From assembly GCA_017447805.1 (NCBI GenBank), contig JAFSMR010000037.1:1-58358 (forward strand): a stretch of 58,358 bases of DNA, in the 5' to 3' direction. The notes under the pieces were generated by a model. It was not told where the DNA came from. It saw nothing but the letters and a program-made list of their open reading frames with translations, and did not search any database. Of the stretch, positions 1-8,875 are shown one piece after another; the first letter of the stretch is position 1; the number at the start of each line of letters is the position of its first letter. The translations under genes and the position numbers were made by a program. The DNA comes from Kiritimatiellia bacterium (GTDB lineage: Bacteria > Verrucomicrobiota > Kiritimatiellia > RFP12 > UBA1067).

Positions 1-2
1 GG

Positions 3-638
3 CAATTATCTTCGGTAAAGCTTATGTTTTGCGGAAAAGATTTCTTTAGGAAGGGCGGGTCTGAAATAGTCCGAGCACTAATGAGGGTTCGGAAAGATTT
101 TGATGTAGAGGCTTACTTGATAGGTGATTATGACCATGTTGACTATGCGTCATCATGGGTGGTGGATAACGCGGAAGAGATGCGGAAGTTGATTGCAGAA
201 AATAGCGACTGGCTGCATTGTTACAACTCAATGCCTAATAACGAGATGCTGGAGTTGTCCAAAACGTGCCATATAGGTCTTTTGCCCACAAGAGATGACA
301 CTTTCGGGTATTCGGTTCTAGAGTTTCAGGCATGCGGATTGCCCTGTATAACGACAGACATCTGTTCTTTGCCAGAAGTAAATAATGATGAGATTGGTTG
401 GCTTCTAAAGGTGCCCAAGAAGTCAAATGGCTCTGCCGACTTTTCGACAGTGGAGAAGATGCGGGAATTGTCGCAGGTGATAGAATGTGGCATTGAGACA
501 ATATTGAGAGAAGCATTATCTAAGCCCGAGAAAATTTTCCTGAAGGGTCTGAAGTCTCTTCAGAATATTCAATCAAATCATACGCCCGAAAAATACGGGC
601 TGCGACTTGGGATGATATACAAAGAGGCGTTGAATTAG
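3..638 (+). CDS. GT4-like glycosyltransferase, 5' end cut off by the window edge
   Basis: This is the C-terminal part of a GT-B fold glycosyltransferase (GT4-like) that would transfer a nucleotide-activated sugar in surface-polysaccharide assembly. The frame is open to the window edge with no stop, so the apparent ATG at 24 is probably internal. The Rossmann-type C-terminal domain is recognisable: a FFRKGG segment near its start, then LLPTRDDTFGYSVLEFQACG, which matches the family's E-x7-E region that contacts the donor sugar nucleotide. Its stop overlaps the GTG start of the next gene by one base (TAGTG), so the two are probably translationally coupled. Donor and acceptor cannot be read from the sequence. 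Confidence 0.8.
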   Translation, partial: QLSSVKLMFCGKDFFRKGGSEIVRALMRVRKDFDVEAYLIGDYDHVDYASSWVVDNAEEMRKLIAENSDWLHCYNSMPNNEMLELSKTCHIGLLPTRDDTFGYSVLEFQACGLPCITTDICSLPEVNNDEIGWLLKVPKKSNGSADFSTVEKMRELSQVIECGIETILREALSKPEKIFLKGLKSLQNIQSNHTPEKYGLRLGMIYKEALN

Positions 639-1651
639 TGAAAATCCTCTATATCAGCGATCGTCGTGACGGCGGCATCTTGCGTCATGTGCGATGTCTG
701 CGTGAATGCTTGTCGCCAGAGGTGGAGACATTAGAAATCGGCAAAGGCGGAGATGAGGAGTTCGCAGGGAAGAGCGGTCATGACATCAAGGAGATTTGGC
801 AGATTCGTCGGGTGATAAAGACCTTTAAGCCCGACATTGTTCACTTTCATATTCCTGCTTTAATGATGGCGATGTATGTCAGGCTCTTTACGAGGTTGCC
901 GGTTATTCGCAGTTGGCACACACCCACTACTGGTGAAGAAGGTCTTAAGGATAAGGTTATGCGATGGCTGATGGGGCGCGGTTGTTATTATCTACCGGTC
1001 AGTTCAAAAACATGGGAAGGGCTAATGAGATGGGATTCTGGAATCAAAGGAGAGGTGTTTTATAATCCAGTTCGGATTGGTAACCATGTAGAACATGTAG
1101 AGCCTGTAGAAAAGGTTGCGTTTACCTTGGGAACGGTTGGACGTTGTGATCCAGCTAAAGGCTGGTCAGATCTTGTAACGATTGCAAAAATAACAGGCTT
1201 ACATTGTTTGGGTGTTGGTGTTACAGAAGACGAGGCTATATCTAAGTTTGGGGATTCGGCTAAAGCGATAGAGTGGAAAGGGCCTCAACCCAATGGCAGA
1301 GAATGGATTGGCAAGATGGATGTCTTTGTGCTGACAAGCAAGCATGAAGAAATGCCGACTGTTGTTCTTGAATGTTTTGCGGAGAAGACTCTGATATGCG
1401 GTTTTATTCCCGAAGGTGGGATGAGCGAGATTCTGTCATTCTCCGCAGGCCCATTGAAAGAAGTTTTTATAAAAGAGCGTGACACGACGCGTCTTTCGGA
1501 GATTGTCATATCTTTGTCGAATGATGAGTCTAAGCGTAAGGCGATTGTCGAGGACGGCTGGCAAATACTAGTCAATCACTTCGATGCAGAAAAGAACTGC
1601 CGAGGCCAGTTGATGGATGTTTATAGGCGCCTACTAACCACCAACCACTAG
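638..1651 (+). CDS. GT4 family glycosyltransferase
   Basis: A 337-aa cytoplasmic GT-B glycosyltransferase. The N terminus begins MKILYISDRRDGGILRHV, the usual first strand and glycine-rich loop of GT4 enzymes. The C-terminal half has TVGRCDPAKGWSDL followed by SKHEEMPTVVLECFAEK, which carries the two acidic residues of the EX7E motif. The start is GTG, chosen because it overlaps the previous stop and gives the canonical N terminus. It sits in a same-strand run of polysaccharide genes. About 30 bases of A/C/T-rich sequence with short CTA-containing repeats (around 1636-1665) separate it from the next gene. The sugar specificity is unknown. Confidence 0.85.
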   Translation: MKILYISDRRDGGILRHVRCLRECLSPEVETLEIGKGGDEEFAGKSGHDIKEIWQIRRVIKTFKPDIVHFHIPALMMAMYVRLFTRLPVIRSWHTPTTGEEGLKDKVMRWLMGRGCYYLPVSSKTWEGLMRWDSGIKGEVFYNPVRIGNHVEHVEPVEKVAFTLGTVGRCDPAKGWSDLVTIAKITGLHCLGVGVTEDEAISKFGDSAKAIEWKGPQPNGREWIGKMDVFVLTSKHEEMPTVVLECFAEKTLICGFIPEGGMSEILSFSAGPLKEVFIKERDTTRLSEIVISLSNDESKRKAIVEDGWQILVNHFDAEKNCRGQLMDVYRRLLTTNH

Positions 1652-1680
1652 TCACTAACTACTAATCCGAAGGATTTAAT

Positions 1681-2721
1681 ATGATTTGTTTCGCTTGGTG
1701 TGGATTCCCTCAATATGCTGCACGGTGTGTAGGCGCATTCGTAAGAAAAACACCAAAAGAAGATGTTGTCGTGATAGCGACGAAGCCTGCTGTCCCTGTG
1801 CTGGGGATGGAGCGGCTTTGCGGATGTAGGGTGGTATGGGTCGACGAAAATGATACGCAAGATATTGCATACCATCTAGGTATGGTCCCCGATAGATATT
1901 TTGTAACTGGATGGGCAACACCTTGTTTTAATCGTTATAGGGATCAAGTTCGCCGAACCTGTGGCAAAACGTTTCAGCTGATAGACAATAATTTTGTCGC
2001 ATCATTCAAGGAGTTCATAAAGTCAATCCGCTTTCGGTTACTGTTTAAGTCCAAATACGATGGGTATATGGTGCCGGGTAAATCTGGCAGGCGATTGTTG
2101 AGATACTATGGAGTTCCAGATAATAGAATATTTGAAGGCCTATATTCTGCCGATGGAACATTGTTTACTGATGGAGGCCCATTAGAGGCTAGGGATAAGC
2201 GAATTGTATATGTCGGGCAGTTTTGCGAGAGAAAAAATGTGTTGGATTTATGCCAAGCTTTCGTGAATTCCGCTATTGTTGAGAAGGGATGGTCTCTTTC
2301 TATGTATGGGTGCGGTCCGCAGAAGGCGGCTCTAGTCGAGATAGCCGTCAGAAATCGTGGCATTGAAATTAATGATTTTCTCCAGCCTGAAGGGTTGTCT
2401 CATGTGTATCGTAGTGCGCGCGTTTTCGCTCTTGCGAGCAAAGAAGAACATTGGGGGCTTGTCGTCCATGAAGCAGCGCAGAGCGGATGCTATCTTCTTC
2501 TTAGTGATAGGATCGGGGCCGCGGAGGATTTGCTAGGCTTGTCCAATGGAGCCAGTTTTAATCCCTATGATATTCATTCAATGAATCGGGCATTTCGTCT
2601 TGTAGCGAAATTGGAGAAAGAGGATTGGCTAAATGCTCGATGCGAGTCCTTGAGTTTGGCAAAAAGTATATCAATCGAGAAATTCTCTACCGGTATAAAT
2701 AAGATGCTAGAGTTATGTTGA
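1681..2721 (+). CDS. GT4 family glycosyltransferase
   Basis: A 346-aa glycosyltransferase. The C-terminal donor-binding domain is clear: RIVYVGQFCERKNVLDLC (a GT4 strand-loop), then MYGCGPQK and ASKEEHWGLVVHEAAQSG with the EX7E pair. The N-terminal acceptor half is divergent. An AGGAT-like ribosome site lies just before the ATG. The last bases overlap the ATG of the next gene, a Wzy-like polymerase, by seven nucleotides, so the two are expected to be cotranscribed and coupled. It probably builds one linkage of the same repeat unit. Confidence 0.85.
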   Translation: MICFAWCGFPQYAARCVGAFVRKTPKEDVVVIATKPAVPVLGMERLCGCRVVWVDENDTQDIAYHLGMVPDRYFVTGWATPCFNRYRDQVRRTCGKTFQLIDNNFVASFKEFIKSIRFRLLFKSKYDGYMVPGKSGRRLLRYYGVPDNRIFEGLYSADGTLFTDGGPLEARDKRIVYVGQFCERKNVLDLCQAFVNSAIVEKGWSLSMYGCGPQKAALVEIAVRNRGIEINDFLQPEGLSHVYRSARVFALASKEEHWGLVVHEAAQSGCYLLLSDRIGAAEDLLGLSNGASFNPYDIHSMNRAFRLVAKLEKEDWLNARCESLSLAKSISIEKFSTGINKMLELC

Positions 2722-4211
2722 AAACTAATCCATTTATGAGACTTGTTGCCAAGGATATAGCTTATCTTGTCCTTGCAATTATCCTCTTGAGGCTATCAAA
2801 GGGGGCATTTGTTTTTTTGATAGTTCTTGCAAGCGCCGCATTTTCGCTGCACAAAAAAGGGGGCGCAGCAGTTGCCTGCTTTGTATCTCTCTTCTTCTTG
2901 CAAAATGTTAATTTTGCGATAGTCCCAGCAACAGTGATGATGAACATTGGTTGCAAGATAGGGATAGCTATAATTGGTATGAGCATGGTGGTCGCCAATG
3001 CACCAAAGTCAAGATATAGATTGCCGCTGGGGGGGCTTGCAGGCTATATGATATGGATGAGCATATCTTCAGCGCAGGGCTATTTCCCGCTTATTAGCTA
3101 TCTTAAGATTCTTAACTACTCCCTTTTCCTTTTGGCGATAGGGTTCTCTGTGCGCTATATGCAACTATCGAGAAATGATGCTATGCAAATAAGAGCTATG
3201 TTTTTGGCTATTGCTTTTATTATGGTAATTGGCTCTATTATGACGCTCCCATTTCCGTCGATTGCTTATTCAAGACAACTGGAAAAAGCTGCAAGTTATG
3301 GAATTGAAATTACAGGGGAAATGCTTCTTGCTTCTGACGAAATGTCGCTTTTCAACGGCCTTTCATGGCATAGTCAAGCTTTGGCGCCAATGGTCGCAAT
3401 AACAGCTTTGTTTGTAGGATGCGATATGTTGTTTATAGAGAAGCGATTTACTCTAATACACATTGCGATACTGGCGGTCTCTCCTGTTGAAATGTTTATG
3501 ACAAGATCTCGTACTGCTCTATCTACCGCGATGATTGGAGGGTTGGTTCTTGTATTTTACGCTGTAAAGAACGCGGCAATTCCCTTATCGTTGAAAAAGA
3601 ATGTTCGCTCTTTAACTACAATCTTTATTGTTTTAGGGTTAATCGGCTTGGTCGTTTTGCAATTGCACGATCAGGGGTTGGATAAATGGCTTAGGAAAAC
3701 GGAAGATGTACAGACTGACGACCGAACGCTTGGGGAGGCAATCACATCCACGCGTATGGCATCCATAGAGATGAACATAGATGACTTTAAGAGAAGCCCA
3801 GTGTTGGGTACTGGCTTTCAGGTTATGTTCTTTTTCCCGTATTTATACCAACATGTCCCTTTTACATCTCTATTGTCGGCGCCTTGCGAGAAAGGAGAAA
3901 CTCCATTGGTAGTATTTGCGGAAGGTGGTGTTGTCGGCGGGACGCTTTTTTATATTTTCGTAATCGCGTTTTATGCGTATTGTGTTCGCAGAAAGCTTGT
4001 TTGCCTATTAACTTTATTCACAGCCCAGATGGTTTCGAATTTTAGCGAGTCGACATTCTTTTCGCCAACTGGAGCTGGCGGGTACCTATGGATTTTTACA
4101 ATGCTTGGCGGTATGACATTGGACTATATTGTAGCAACTTTATGTGATATACATGACCCACGATATAACATCGATACAACCATACAAGACCCGTATAGAG
4201 TGGGTCGATAG
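2715..4211 (+). CDS. O-antigen polymerase/ligase-like multi-pass membrane protein
   Basis: A 498-aa inner-membrane protein with about ten to twelve hydrophobic segments and a larger periplasmic loop in its second half (roughly residues 320-400). This is the architecture of the Wzy polymerase / WaaL ligase superfamily, which joins lipid-linked polysaccharide repeat units in the periplasm. The loop holds charged and polar residues (HDQGLDKWLRKTEDVQTDDR) and then GTGFQVMFFFPYLYQHVPF and a THxxx-free PHE-like segment, so sequence alone does not separate polymerase from ligase. The location among glycosyltransferases, with overlaps at both ends, supports the role. Confidence 0.75.
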   Translation: MLKTNPFMRLVAKDIAYLVLAIILLRLSKGAFVFLIVLASAAFSLHKKGGAAVACFVSLFFLQNVNFAIVPATVMMNIGCKIGIAIIGMSMVVANAPKSRYRLPLGGLAGYMIWMSISSAQGYFPLISYLKILNYSLFLLAIGFSVRYMQLSRNDAMQIRAMFLAIAFIMVIGSIMTLPFPSIAYSRQLEKAASYGIEITGEMLLASDEMSLFNGLSWHSQALAPMVAITALFVGCDMLFIEKRFTLIHIAILAVSPVEMFMTRSRTALSTAMIGGLVLVFYAVKNAAIPLSLKKNVRSLTTIFIVLGLIGLVVLQLHDQGLDKWLRKTEDVQTDDRTLGEAITSTRMASIEMNIDDFKRSPVLGTGFQVMFFFPYLYQHVPFTSLLSAPCEKGETPLVVFAEGGVVGGTLFYIFVIAFYAYCVRRKLVCLLTLFTAQMVSNFSESTFFSPTGAGGYLWIFTMLGGMTLDYIVATLCDIHDPRYNIDTTIQDPYRVGR

Positions 4212-5259
4212 GTGGCGAGGGTTGTTGACTCTTCTTGTTGTGCTAGGCCATGTATTTGGTATGGCATCGCACATGGGTGGGGTGTCGTCTAATGATTTCT
4301 TTTCGCTATTAAGAAACTCCATATATCTTTTTCATATGCCTGCTTTTTTTGCTTTGTCTGGTTTAGTATATAGAGGGAGATGTGAGAGCTTTAAGACTTA
4401 CTTAACGAAAAAGACAAAAAGATTGTTGATCCCATATTTTTTCTTTTCTGTTTTGTCGACTGGCATTTATATAGTTATTTCCGGAGGGTTCTCTTCTGCC
4501 GTTTCAATTTCTACCGATACGTATTATAGTGAAACTCATCGGGCTATATTACCTTTGTGGAAGCAGTTGATTGCTATTCTTTTCGCTAGTGGATGGCCAT
4601 CAGGGGTAGGATTCAAGATGAATAGCGTTTTGTGGTTTCTGCCCTGTTTGTTTGTTGTAGATATGTACGCATATTTATCGGATCGATTGTTTAAGAAGAG
4701 ATATTGGAAAATTCTAAATATTTCTGCGATGGTTGCTATTGCATGTGTGTGCATTCGCTATGATAATTGGATGTTGCCATGGGGATTGATGCGAGTTCCC
4801 GAAGCATTTTGTTATTTTATAATAGGTAGGTATTGCATCGGTAGAATCGAGTTTCGTTATTCCTCCGCGTCTTTGTTGTTAGTTATAGGCGTAATTTTTT
4901 GCGCCGCTCAAGCTCCAGATTCGTGGGCAAGAAAGGTCTCTTTGCTTTGGTATGTCGCATTTACGAGTTTTGCTATATTGGGAATATATGCGAGTGCTTG
5001 GTTTTCTCAATTTGTAAAGGTTCGTTTCTTGATGACAATCGGAGGCGCGTCAATAACGATAATGATGGTTCATAAGTATTTGATAATGGGCCTATTGCTG
5101 AAGATACCAGGGGCGATAGCAATCTCGCAAAAGGGGGTCGTCGCCTTTTTCGCGTACACATTGCTCGTTTCGGTCGTGGCTGTTTTGGGTGGCCTTTGTG
5201 CAAACTTTGTATTTAGAAAATATATGCCGCTATGCATCGGAGAGAGGCGAATTAAATGA
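4153..5259 (+). CDS. Acyltransferase 3 family membrane protein (OafA/WecH-like)
   Basis: A 368-aa multi-pass membrane protein of the acyltransferase-3 family, which O-acylates sugars of surface glycans. The N terminus has RIEWVDRWRGLLTLLVVLGH, with the D/RG and H residues that mark the family, followed by about ten membrane helices. I prefer the ATG at 4153 to the in-frame GTG at 4144. Even so, the start lies 59 bases inside the preceding polymerase gene, an unusually long overlap. The stop overlaps the next glycosyltransferase start as ATGA. The acyl group is probably acetyl, but that is inferred from the family. Confidence 0.8.
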   Translation: MTHDITSIQPYKTRIEWVDRWRGLLTLLVVLGHVFGMASHMGGVSSNDFFSLLRNSIYLFHMPAFFALSGLVYRGRCESFKTYLTKKTKRLLIPYFFFSVLSTGIYIVISGGFSSAVSISTDTYYSETHRAILPLWKQLIAILFASGWPSGVGFKMNSVLWFLPCLFVVDMYAYLSDRLFKKRYWKILNISAMVAIACVCIRYDNWMLPWGLMRVPEAFCYFIIGRYCIGRIEFRYSSASLLLVIGVIFCAAQAPDSWARKVSLLWYVAFTSFAILGIYASAWFSQFVKVRFLMTIGGASITIMMVHKYLIMGLLLKIPGAIAISQKGVVAFFAYTLLVSVVAVLGGLCANFVFRKYMPLCIGERRIK

Positions 5260-6368
5260 AAATTATCCAGGTAATTAAGACATTGTCGGAGGAATATGGA
5301 GGGCCTGCAAGGACAGTGCAAGGTCTAGTTTCGGGCTTGAGTAAGTGCGGTGTAGATGCTTGGCTTGTCTCTTTGGATGAATGTGTTCACCCGTGGGTGC
5401 AGGGGGTGCAAAATTATAGAAATCTAGGTTCCCCGAAATATTTCGAGACAATTCGTCTCATGGATGATTTGATTCACGAGTTACGACCGGATATTATACA
5501 GCTCAATGACTTTTGGATGCCTAGATTGCATGCATGCGCAATTGCCGCCAGACGCAAAAAGATCCCTTATATTCTTACTCCACATGGCACGCTCGACGAG
5601 TGGAGCCTTAGGCAAAAATGGTGGAAGAAATATCCGGCTCTTTGGACATATCAAGGCTACGATATGTGTCATGCTTTGGCTATTCATTCCACAGCAGAGC
5701 ATGAGATTCGCCAAATAAAGAAGTTTTGCGGAAGGACCCCCGTATATTTCAATACGAATGGAGTGATATTCCCGCACGATTTGCCGGAGTGGAAGCTTCG
5801 TGAAGACGGGTTTAGAAGAGCCGTATTCGTTAGCAGAATCCATAAGAAAAAAGGCTTGCTGAATCTGATAAAAGCGTGGTCCAAGGTTAAACCGGCCGGT
5901 TGGAAGATGGAAATCGTCGGTACGGATGCGGATGGATATCAAAAGGTTGTTGAGGATGCCGTCAGTGAATATGGGCTACAGGACGATTTTATCTTTACCG
6001 GGCCATTATCCGACGATAAGAAGTGGGAAGCGTATAGGCGAAGCGATCTATTCGTTTTACCTACTCATACCGAGAATTTCGGGATTGTCGTTGCCGAGGC
6101 TTTGTATGCTGGAATTCCTGTTGTCACTACGAAAGGTGCTCCATGGGGCGATCTATTAGATAGGAATTGTGGGTGGTGGGTAGATATAAGCGTCGATGCT
6201 ATCGCAGAGGCTCTGAAGAGCGCAATGTCATTGACTGACGAACAAAGGCTTGAGATGGGTATAAGAGGGCGAGCGCTGGTTATAGAGAAATATTCCTGGG
6301 ATAGGATAGCGGCGGATTTATCTAAGATATATCAAAGCCTACTAGAGGCGAAAAACAATCGAGAATAG
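5256..6368 (+). CDS. GT4 family glycosyltransferase
   Basis: A 370-aa GT-B glycosyltransferase and the most canonical of the cluster. It opens with [20 protein letters not shown], the GT4 glycine loop. HGTLDEWSL and the C-terminal [18 protein letters not shown] follow, then [20 protein letters not shown] with both EX7E glutamates. The start overlaps the acyltransferase stop (ATGA), and a seven-base gap separates it from the UDP-xylose synthase gene, which points to one operon. Xylose or another pentose is a possible donor given that neighbour, but this is only inference. Confidence 0.88.
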   Translation: MKIIQVIKTLSEEYGGPARTVQGLVSGLSKCGVDAWLVSLDECVHPWVQGVQNYRNLGSPKYFETIRLMDDLIHELRPDIIQLNDFWMPRLHACAIAARRKKIPYILTPHGTLDEWSLRQKWWKKYPALWTYQGYDMCHALAIHSTAEHEIRQIKKFCGRTPVYFNTNGVIFPHDLPEWKLREDGFRRAVFVSRIHKKKGLLNLIKAWSKVKPAGWKMEIVGTDADGYQKVVEDAVSEYGLQDDFIFTGPLSDDKKWEAYRRSDLFVLPTHTENFGIVVAEALYAGIPVVTTKGAPWGDLLDRNCGWWVDISVDAIAEALKSAMSLTDEQRLEMGIRGRALVIEKYSWDRIAADLSKIYQSLLEAKNNRE

Positions 6369-6375
6369 GAGTATC

Positions 6376-7365
6376 ATGGAACTAAAACTACCCAAAAAAG
6401 CCTTAGTCACTGGTGCGGCTGGGTTTCTCGGAAGCCACTTGTGCAAGAGGCTTCTTGATGAAGGCTACGAGGTTACTGCATTGGATAACCTTTTTACGGG
6501 CACTAAGAACAACATAATCGAGCTATTTGATAATAAGCGTTTTTCGTTCGTTTTGCATGATGTAACGCAGCCGTTTTGGGGCCAGTTCGATGAGATTTAC
6601 AATCTGGCGTGCCCTGCAAGCCCGATACATTATCAGCATAATCCTGTCGAGACTCTCAAGTCCAGCGTTCTCGGCATGATGAATATGCTGGACTTGGCGC
6701 TGAAGACTAAGGCTAAGATTCTACATACGTCAACGAGCGAGGTTTATGGCGATCCGCTTGTTCATCCGCAGGTCGAGAGTTATTGGGGCAATGTGAATAC
6801 TATTGGCGTACGTAGCTGCTATGATGAAGGTAAGCGCTGCGCCGAGACTCTTGCGGCAGATTATCGTCGCGAGTATGGCGTCGATGTGCGTATGGTTAGG
6901 ATCTTTAACACTTACGGGCCTCACATGCACCCGAAAGATGGTCGCGTGATATCCAACTTCATTATGCAGGCGCTAAATAACGAGGATATTACGCTATTTG
7001 GAGACGGCCTTCAGACTCGAAGTTTCCAGTACTGCGACGACTTGATCGAGGCTATGCGTCGCTATATGGAACTGCCGCGTGAGACTGTCGATGCATTCTG
7101 CGAAAAGCATAAGCTCGGCACTCCTGTGATAAACACCGGTAACCCCGGTGAATATACGATAAAGCAACTGGCCGAGGAGACCTTGCGGCAGCTGCCGGAG
7201 TCCAAGTCGAGACTCGTCTATCGTCCAATTCCCTCCGACGACCCCAAGCGACGCAAGCCGGATATTACCCTCGCAAAGGAACTCCTTGGCTGGGTGCCCA
7301 CAGTCCCTCTACAGGAAGGCCTTGCCAAAACCATCGCGTATTTCAGAGGCCTTATCGGTGTGTGA
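6376..7365 (+). CDS. UDP-glucuronate decarboxylase (UDP-xylose synthase), SDR family
   Basis: A 329-aa extended short-chain dehydrogenase that should convert UDP-glucuronate to UDP-xylose with a tightly bound NAD. The NAD loop GAAGFLGSH is at residues 13-21 and the catalytic YxxxK appears as [25 protein letters not shown] and the later [16 protein letters not shown] are characteristic of the UXS subgroup and less so of dTDP-glucose dehydratases. Length is normal. An AGGAG-type site precedes the ATG. It closes the first polysaccharide block and supplies the donor sugar for it. Paired hairpins follow the stop. Confidence 0.9.
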   Translation: MELKLPKKALVTGAAGFLGSHLCKRLLDEGYEVTALDNLFTGTKNNIIELFDNKRFSFVLHDVTQPFWGQFDEIYNLACPASPIHYQHNPVETLKSSVLGMMNMLDLALKTKAKILHTSTSEVYGDPLVHPQVESYWGNVNTIGVRSCYDEGKRCAETLAADYRREYGVDVRMVRIFNTYGPHMHPKDGRVISNFIMQALNNEDITLFGDGLQTRSFQYCDDLIEAMRRYMELPRETVDAFCEKHKLGTPVINTGNPGEYTIKQLAEETLRQLPESKSRLVYRPIPSDDPKRRKPDITLAKELLGWVPTVPLQEGLAKTIAYFRGLIGV

Positions 7366-7401
7366 GTTATCTTGATTGTTATTGTGATATTAGGTATAAG
7401 T

Positions 7402-7478
7402 GCGAACAGAGACTCGCCCTCTGTTCGCAAGTGTGGCTTTCTAGCAAATCTGTTAACCGCAAGTCGCAGATTTGCTAG
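7402..7478. terminator. Two strong hairpins between convergent genes (candidate bidirectional terminator)
   Basis: The first hairpin has a perfect 10-bp stem (GCGAACAGAG at 7402-7411 with its complement at 7419-7428, 7-base loop). The second has a perfect 12-bp stem (CTAGCAAATCTG at 7441-7452 with 7467-7478). They lie between the UDP-xylose synthase gene and the convergent Cys-rich gene, and the right arm of the second lies inside the last codons of that gene. Neither has a long T run, so intrinsic termination is plausible but not certain. Confidence 0.5.
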
Positions 7479-7743
7479 CAGGGGCGGTTAGTGTACTGTC
7501 GCACAATTCCACGGATTGTCCGCGCATATTATTGTGAGAGTAGCACATTGGAACGATGTACCAATTCCCATTATATCGATATTGCACATGCGCACCTACC
7601 TCAGCAGCCCTTGTGCACCCTTTGACTGAACAATAAGTTGGCCATCTTCTAGCACCACTGTAATTGAGCCAATGGTTCTTCCAGGAACCGCAACGACAGT
7701 TTGGAGAACAATCGCTTGAGCCGTTTATGTTATGCATCCACAT
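7453..7743 (-). CDS. Small Cys/His-rich HNH-like protein of unknown function
   Basis: A 96-aa protein with eight or more cysteines and paired Cys/His motifs: NCRCGSW near the N terminus, then CSVKGCTRAAEVGAHV, then VPMCYSHNN. The CxxxxC...GAHV...C..HN arrangement resembles a zinc-bound treble-clef or HNH fold, but no nuclease activity can be claimed. A near-perfect Shine-Dalgarno GGAGGTGA sits upstream of the ATG at 7743, which fixes the start. It lies 48 bases downstream of the 61-aa gene on the same strand, probably in one transcript. Similar small proteins are in my memory of gut-bacterial genomes, without an assigned role. Confidence 0.65.
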   Translation of the reverse strand: MWMHNINGSSDCSPNCRCGSWKNHWLNYSGARRWPTYCSVKGCTRAAEVGAHVQYRYNGNWYIVPMCYSHNNMRGQSVELCDSTLTAPASKSATCG

Positions 7744-7791
7744 TTACAAAATCACCTCCCTCCTCTTCGCTGGAGTCGAGTCAGTTTGAAG

Positions 7792-7977
7792 TCACTTCAT
7801 GGTGGTATCTTCTCTTCGTACACCCTTAAATCGAGTGCCGTCCGCTTTGCCGTCCATTATTCGCCCTGTCAGAGGGTCGCGCTTGTACCAGATATCATTC
7901 ACGGGGTTTTTGAATTGTGTTCTTGCACGGACTGCGCCGTTCCTATGATTGTCACCGCTAGGTGGATTTGTAGCCAT
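7792..7977 (-). CDS. Small basic conserved protein (61 aa), unknown function
   Basis: A 61-aa basic, glycine-rich protein: NPPSGDNHRNGAVRARTQF, then WYKRDPLTGRIMDGKADG and FKGVRRE near the end. This pattern (NxxNGAVRxR...KRDxxTGRxMDxKxDGxxFKGVRxE) looks like a widespread small bacterial family that I recognise by pattern only. No membrane segment or signal peptide is visible. AAGGA lies upstream of the ATG. It is first in a two-gene unit with the Cys-rich protein, and a -10 box with a palindrome lies immediately upstream. A nucleic-acid-binding role would fit its charge, but this is a guess. Confidence 0.65.
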   Translation of the reverse strand: MATNPPSGDNHRNGAVRARTQFKNPVNDIWYKRDPLTGRIMDGKADGTRFKGVRREDTTMK

Positions 7978-7994
7978 TATATGTTCCTTCTTAT

Positions 7995-8018
7995 ATTATA
8001 TGAATTACTACATGTAGT
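7995..8018 (-). promoter_or_regulatory. Promoter with palindromic operator candidate for the two small genes
   Basis: On the minus strand a TATAAT -10 box lies at 7995-8000, about 20 bases before the start of the 61-aa gene. A perfect 12-bp palindrome, ACTACATGTAGT (8007-8018), sits where the spacer would be. An operator between -35 and -10 would give simple repression. The -35 hexamer is weak. Confidence 0.45.
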
Positions 8019-8204
8019 GTAGCAGAGACCATGCCAATGCTAAATACTGTGCCTATATGTGTCATATTGGCGCATATGTGCGTCAACCGATAGAAGAATT
8101 GGCCAGATTGTCATATAGCAGAAATTAAGCCTTGTCGGACGGTCTTACAACGGAGATGCTCGTATGGCCGTGTCTGAATGATAAAATTGGTCACACTTAT
8201 TCCC

Positions 8205-8260
8205 TCAGTTGGAAACATCTCGCCAAATTCATCAAAAGGCGCGAATTGGTGTGCGGGTAA
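8205..8260 (+). pseudogene. Remnant: 3' end of a hexapeptide O-acetyltransferase gene (copy 1)
   Basis: A short open segment reads LAKFIKRRELVCG and a stop. It resembles the usual C terminus of left-handed beta-helix sugar acetyltransferases (GNPAKFIKKR). The GN codons are present upstream but out of phase, so an indel has occurred. The rest of the gene is missing. Confidence 0.5.
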
Positions 8261-8422
8261 CTGGTGCGGCGAAGCCGCAAGTTATGAGGTATGAGTGATG
8301 GGGGATGAGAAGGGAACGGGCACAGAACTGGGGAAACAGGCCATTTCCCCAGTTCGGAACAAGCGCCCCAGCCTATACATCCACGCCTAAAAACTTCCAC
8401 GTCCGTGAAATTTCTGCTTGAA

Positions 8423-8472
8423 GCGACTCCCCATTTGCCTGCAACCCGGCGAAGTTCATCCAAAATCGTTAA
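8423..8472 (+). pseudogene. Remnant: 3' end of a hexapeptide O-acetyltransferase gene (copy 2)
   Basis: The segment reads DSPFACNPAKFIQNR and a stop, again the C-terminal signature of hexapeptide acetyltransferases. It is a different paralogue from copies 1 and 3, judging by FIQNR against FIKKR. The first palindrome of the 8.5-8.65 kb set follows within 20 bases. Confidence 0.5.
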
Positions 8473-8488
8473 ACACCTTTCGTCCAGT

Positions 8489-8654
8489 AACACATATTAT
8501 AATAAGTGTTCCAATTCCCGAGCTTAGTAGGTTAAGCTACATATCACAGTAGATTCATAGAACACATATTATAATATGTGTTCCTGCCATATCAGACCCA
8601 GGTAGAGCAGTTCCCAGTGAAGATACCAATGACACATATTATAATATGTGTTCC
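8489..8654. repeat. Three evenly spaced 22-bp palindromes
   Basis: The core ACACATATTATAATATGTGT is its own reverse complement. Copies are at 8489-8510 (one mismatch), 8561-8582 (perfect) and 8631-8652, each followed by CC and spaced 70-72 bases apart. A fourth copy is at 12379. Each contains TATAAT on both strands, so they could be bidirectional -10 regions, operators or mini-element ends. The 47-48 base intervening sequences are unrelated to each other. Confidence 0.8.
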
Positions 8655-8670
8655 AAGTTTACTCGTTTCT

Positions 8671-8754
8671 ATGGTTTGGTACAGGCCGACTCCTGAAGAG
8701 TAGCGCAAGGAGCAGGATGCCGCCTACCGCCAGCAAGCCTATAGCAATACATGA
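8671..8754 (+). repeat. Cassette-boundary repeat, copy 1
   Basis: This block reads WYRPTPEE, a stop, then RKEQDAAYRQQAYSNT and a terminal stop. It is the first of five related blocks in the accessory region that look like the 3' end of one lost gene family. Together with the preceding palindrome it is nearly identical to 12379-12502, so a 3.7-kb segment lies between long direct repeats. Confidence 0.75.
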
Positions 8755-8787
8755 TTAGTAGTTAGTCTCTAGTCGCTGCCTCTGGAT

Positions 8788-8875
8788 CTGTCATCGCCAA
8801 GGATGTCGAATCTCGGTCGGTGTCGGCGGCAATCCTGCCAAGTTCATCAAAAAGCGCGAGCTGAAAAATAACTGA
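8788..8875 (+). pseudogene. Remnant: 3' end of a hexapeptide O-acetyltransferase gene (copy 3)
   Basis: The reading VIAKDVESRSV, a one-base shift, then GGNPAKFIKKRELKNN and a stop matches the end of a WbbJ/maltose-acetyltransferase-type enzyme. The stop overlaps the degenerate start of the glycosyltransferase remnant that follows. This suggests an original coupled acetyltransferase-glycosyltransferase pair, now eroded. Confidence 0.6.

Noticed and set aside
8197-8493. 98-codon minus-strand frame in the 8.2-8.5 kb gap
   Set aside because: It crosses two acetyltransferase remnants and a palindrome and has no ribosome site or similarity.
8489-8654. Three evenly spaced repeats that resemble a short CRISPR array
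   Set aside because: The repeat is a full A/T-rich palindrome, only three copies are present, one further copy is solitary at 12379, and no cas gene is nearby.
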